6,712 nucleotides of DNA from an uncultured Rhodanobacter sp. GTDB lineage: Bacteria; Pseudomonadota; Gammaproteobacteria; Xanthomonadales; Rhodanobacteraceae. The notes beneath the pieces are model-generated. The model was not told the origin of the DNA. It did not search any database and saw only the letters and a program-made list of their open reading frames with translations. Shown here piece after piece: positions 4,834 through 6,712 of the stretch (position 1 is the stretch's first letter; each line of letters begins with the position of its first letter). The position numbers and the translations under genes were made by a program. The DNA lies in NCBI GenBank assembly GCA_903827735.1, contig CAIKJM010000510.1:1-6712 (forward strand), given 5' to 3'.

Positions 4834-6712
4834 TCGGCGCCGGCATGCTGGCGCATCCTTTCGGACGGCTGAGTCTTCAGGCGCTGCCGTTCTGGGACAT
4901 GCTGCAACACCCGAGCAAGGGCGTGGTGATCAACGGCATCATCGCCACCGGTGCGGCATCGATGGTGGTGCTGGGCGGCATCGTGACCGTCGCGCTAATC
5001 AGCCGCTATCGCCTGTGGCGCGTGCTCTGGTCGCAGTGGCTGACCAGCCCGGATCACAAGAAGATCGGCATCATGTACGTGGTGCTGGCCTTTGTCATGC
5101 TGATACGGGCGCTGCTTGAGGCACTACTGATGCGCGCGCAACAGGCATACGGTCTGGGCGGTGGCTTTCTGTCGCCAGACCATTTCGCCCAGCTGTTCAG
5201 CACGCACGGCACGATCATGATCTTCTTCATGGCGATGCCGTTTCTGACCGGCATCATCAATTACGTCATGCCGCTGCAGATCGGCGCGCGCGACGTTTCC
5301 TTTCCCGTGCTCAATTCCATCAGCCTCGCGCTGACGGCAGCCGGCGCCGCGCTGGTCATGATCTCGCTGGTGCTCGGCACTTTTTCGACCGGTGGCTGGT
5401 TCGGCTATCCGCCGTATACGGAAGCCAGCTTCAGTCCGGGCGTTGGCCCGGATTACTGGATCTGGGCGCTGACGCTTTCCTCGCTGGGCTCCACGTTTAC
5501 CGGCATCAATTTCGCGGTCACCATCTATAAGGAACGCGCGCCGGGAATGACGCTGATGCGCCTGCCTCTTTTCACCTGGACGGCGCTGTGCACGAGCATC
5601 CTGATGATTTTCGCGATGCCGCCGCTGACCGTGGCAACCGCGCAGCTGGCGCTGGACCGTTACCTGGGCTTCCATTTTTTCACGAACGATCTTGGCGGCA
5701 ACATGATGCACTTCGCCAACATGTTCTGGCTGTTTGGCCATCCGGAGGTCTATATCCTCATCCTGCCGGCGTTTGGCGTTTATTCGGAAACCATCTCCAC
5801 GTTTTCCGGCAAGGCCCTGTTCGGCTATCGCTCGCTCGTGGCGGCAACCATGGCGATTGGCGTTCTTTCCTTTACGGTGTGGTTGCACCATTTTTTTACC
5901 ATGGGGCAGGGTGCGGATCTCAATGCAGCCTTCGGCGTGGCCACGATGCTGATCGGCATCCCGACCGGCGTGAAAATATATGATTGGATGTGGACAATGT
6001 TCCGCGGGCGCATACGTTTCAGTGTGCCGATGATCTATGCGATGGGCTTCATGCTCCTGTTCGTGCTGGGTGGCCTGAGTGGCGTGCTGCTGGCCGATCC
6101 AATCATCGATTATCAGGTGCACAACAGCGTTTTCCTTGTTGCGCACTTTCATAATGTGGCCGTGCCGGGGCTGCTGTTCGGCATGATCGCGGCGTACCAT
6201 TTCTGGTTTCCCAAAGCGTTCGGTTTTCGTCTCGACGAACGCTGGGGGAAAGTGTCAGCGGTGTGCTGGATTCTCGGTTTCATGCTTGCCTTCTTTCCGC
6301 TTTATGCCTTGGGATTGATGGGCATGCCCCGGCGCACCGTGGCCTACACCGAGCCGTCCTATGTGCCGCTGGAAACGGTCGCTTTTTTCGGTGCCATCCT
6401 GGTGGTCGCAGCGCTATGCGCGCTGGGTGTGCAGCTGTGGGTATCGATCAAGCACCGGCACGCGAACCGCGTGTTTGCTGGCGACCCCTGGGATGGCCGT
6501 AGCCTGGAATGGTCCATCTCGGCGCCGCCACCGGAATACAACTTTGCGGCAATTCCTGTGGTGACCGATCGCGACGCGTTTACCGTGATGAAGGAAAGCG
6601 GGGCGGCCTACACAGCGGCCGTGCCGTTCGAGGATATCGAGGTTCCCCGAAACAGCGCGTTGGGGCCTGTGCTCGGCGCGGCGGGATTCGCCATCGCCTT
6701 CGGACTGGTGTG
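4830..6712 (+). CDS. cyoB: Cytochrome bo3 ubiquinol oxidase subunit I (3' end cut by the window)
   Basis: This catalytic subunit of the heme-copper oxidase reduces oxygen to water and pumps protons. The window contains 627 codons with no stop; E. coli CyoB has 663 residues, so about 35-40 with the stop are missing. Numbering from GTG 4830, the low-spin heme ligands are H126 and H441, the high-spin heme ligand is H439, and CuB is bound by H304, H353 and H354, with the redox Tyr at Y308 (HPEVY). The D-channel has D155, N144, N162 and E306; the K-channel has K382 and T379. R501 and R502 fit the heme propionate pair. The quinone-site residues R93, H118 and Q121 are present, but the E. coli Asp75 position is Glu (E97). 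The protein is strongly hydrophobic with many membrane spans. It is coupled to cyoA by a four-base overlap. A start at ATG 4845 is possible and would remove five residues. cyoC, cyoD and cyoE are expected beyond the window. Confidence 0.97.
   Translation, partial: MIGAGMLAHPFGRLSLQALPFWDMLQHPSKGVVINGIIATGAASMVVLGGIVTVALISRYRLWRVLWSQWLTSPDHKKIGIMYVVLAFVMLIRALLEALLMRAQQAYGLGGGFLSPDHFAQLFSTHGTIMIFFMAMPFLTGIINYVMPLQIGARDVSFPVLNSISLALTAAGAALVMISLVLGTFSTGGWFGYPPYTEASFSPGVGPDYWIWALTLSSLGSTFTGINFAVTIYKERAPGMTLMRLPLFTWTALCTSILMIFAMPPLTVATAQLALDRYLGFHFFTNDLGGNMMHFANMFWLFGHPEVYILILPAFGVYSETISTFSGKALFGYRSLVAATMAIGVLSFTVWLHHFFTMGQGADLNAAFGVATMLIGIPTGVKIYDWMWTMFRGRIRFSVPMIYAMGFMLLFVLGGLSGVLLADPIIDYQVHNSVFLVAHFHNVAVPGLLFGMIAAYHFWFPKAFGFRLDERWGKVSAVCWILGFMLAFFPLYALGLMGMPRRTVAYTEPSYVPLETVAFFGAILVVAALCALGVQLWVSIKHRHANRVFAGDPWDGRSLEWSISAPPPEYNFAAIPVVTDRDAFTVMKESGAAYTAAVPFEDIEVPRNSALGPVLGAAGFAIAFGLV

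Noticed and set aside
5124..6200. Long minus-strand open frame (358 codons) opposite cyoB
   Set aside because: Its product is dominated by His, Arg, Gln and Glu with no fold-like pattern, as expected for the antisense of a GC-rich membrane protein gene. The + strand frame is a fully conserved CyoB.

Overview
This window looks like chromosomal DNA from a Gram-negative proteobacterium of moderately high GC. A terminal oxidase of the cytochrome bo3 type and a YdeP-type molybdoenzyme together suggest a gamma- or betaproteobacterium. The gene combination would fit a Rhodanobacteraceae- or Burkholderiales-like genome, but that placement is an inference and was not tested. All supported genes lie on the + strand. 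I see no tRNA, rRNA, CRISPR array, insertion sequence or phage gene.

Left part (1-2546): a 47-residue, very hydrophilic hypothetical protein (24-167) is followed by an 87-base gap. The gap ends in a perfect 12-bp tandem duplication (230-253) that abuts the start of a large molybdopterin oxidoreductase of the FdhF/YdeP family (255-2546). The duplication also encodes a 9-codon mini-ORF whose stop overlaps the oxidoreductase start as ATGA.

Middle (2547-3870): 50-odd bases later comes a short-chain dehydrogenase/reductase (2603-3586) with a complete catalytic tetrad and an unusual Lys/Ala/Thr-rich N-terminal extension. It probably shares a transcript with the molybdoenzyme. The 284 bases after it hold a strong intrinsic terminator (3749-3771) about 160 bases past the stop codon, and the leader of the next operon. 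The only other thing seen there is a weak antisense reading frame.

Right part (3871-6712): the first two genes of a cytochrome bo3 quinol oxidase operon. cyoA (subunit II, a lipoprotein without a CuA site) overlaps cyoB (subunit I) by four bases (GTGA). cyoB has all the heme, CuB, D-channel and K-channel residues and runs off the window about 35-40 residues before its expected end. cyoC, cyoD and cyoE would be expected next. CyoAB oxidises membrane quinol, reduces oxygen to water and pumps protons. The redox enzymes upstream are separated from it by the terminator and need not be functionally linked.

I find no clearly new multi-gene system. The points most worth a second look are the Cys3-His iron-sulfur motif of the YdeP-like protein, the Asp-to-Glu change at the quinone site of CyoB, the overlapping mini-ORF built from a tandem repeat, and the basic tail on the dehydrogenase.
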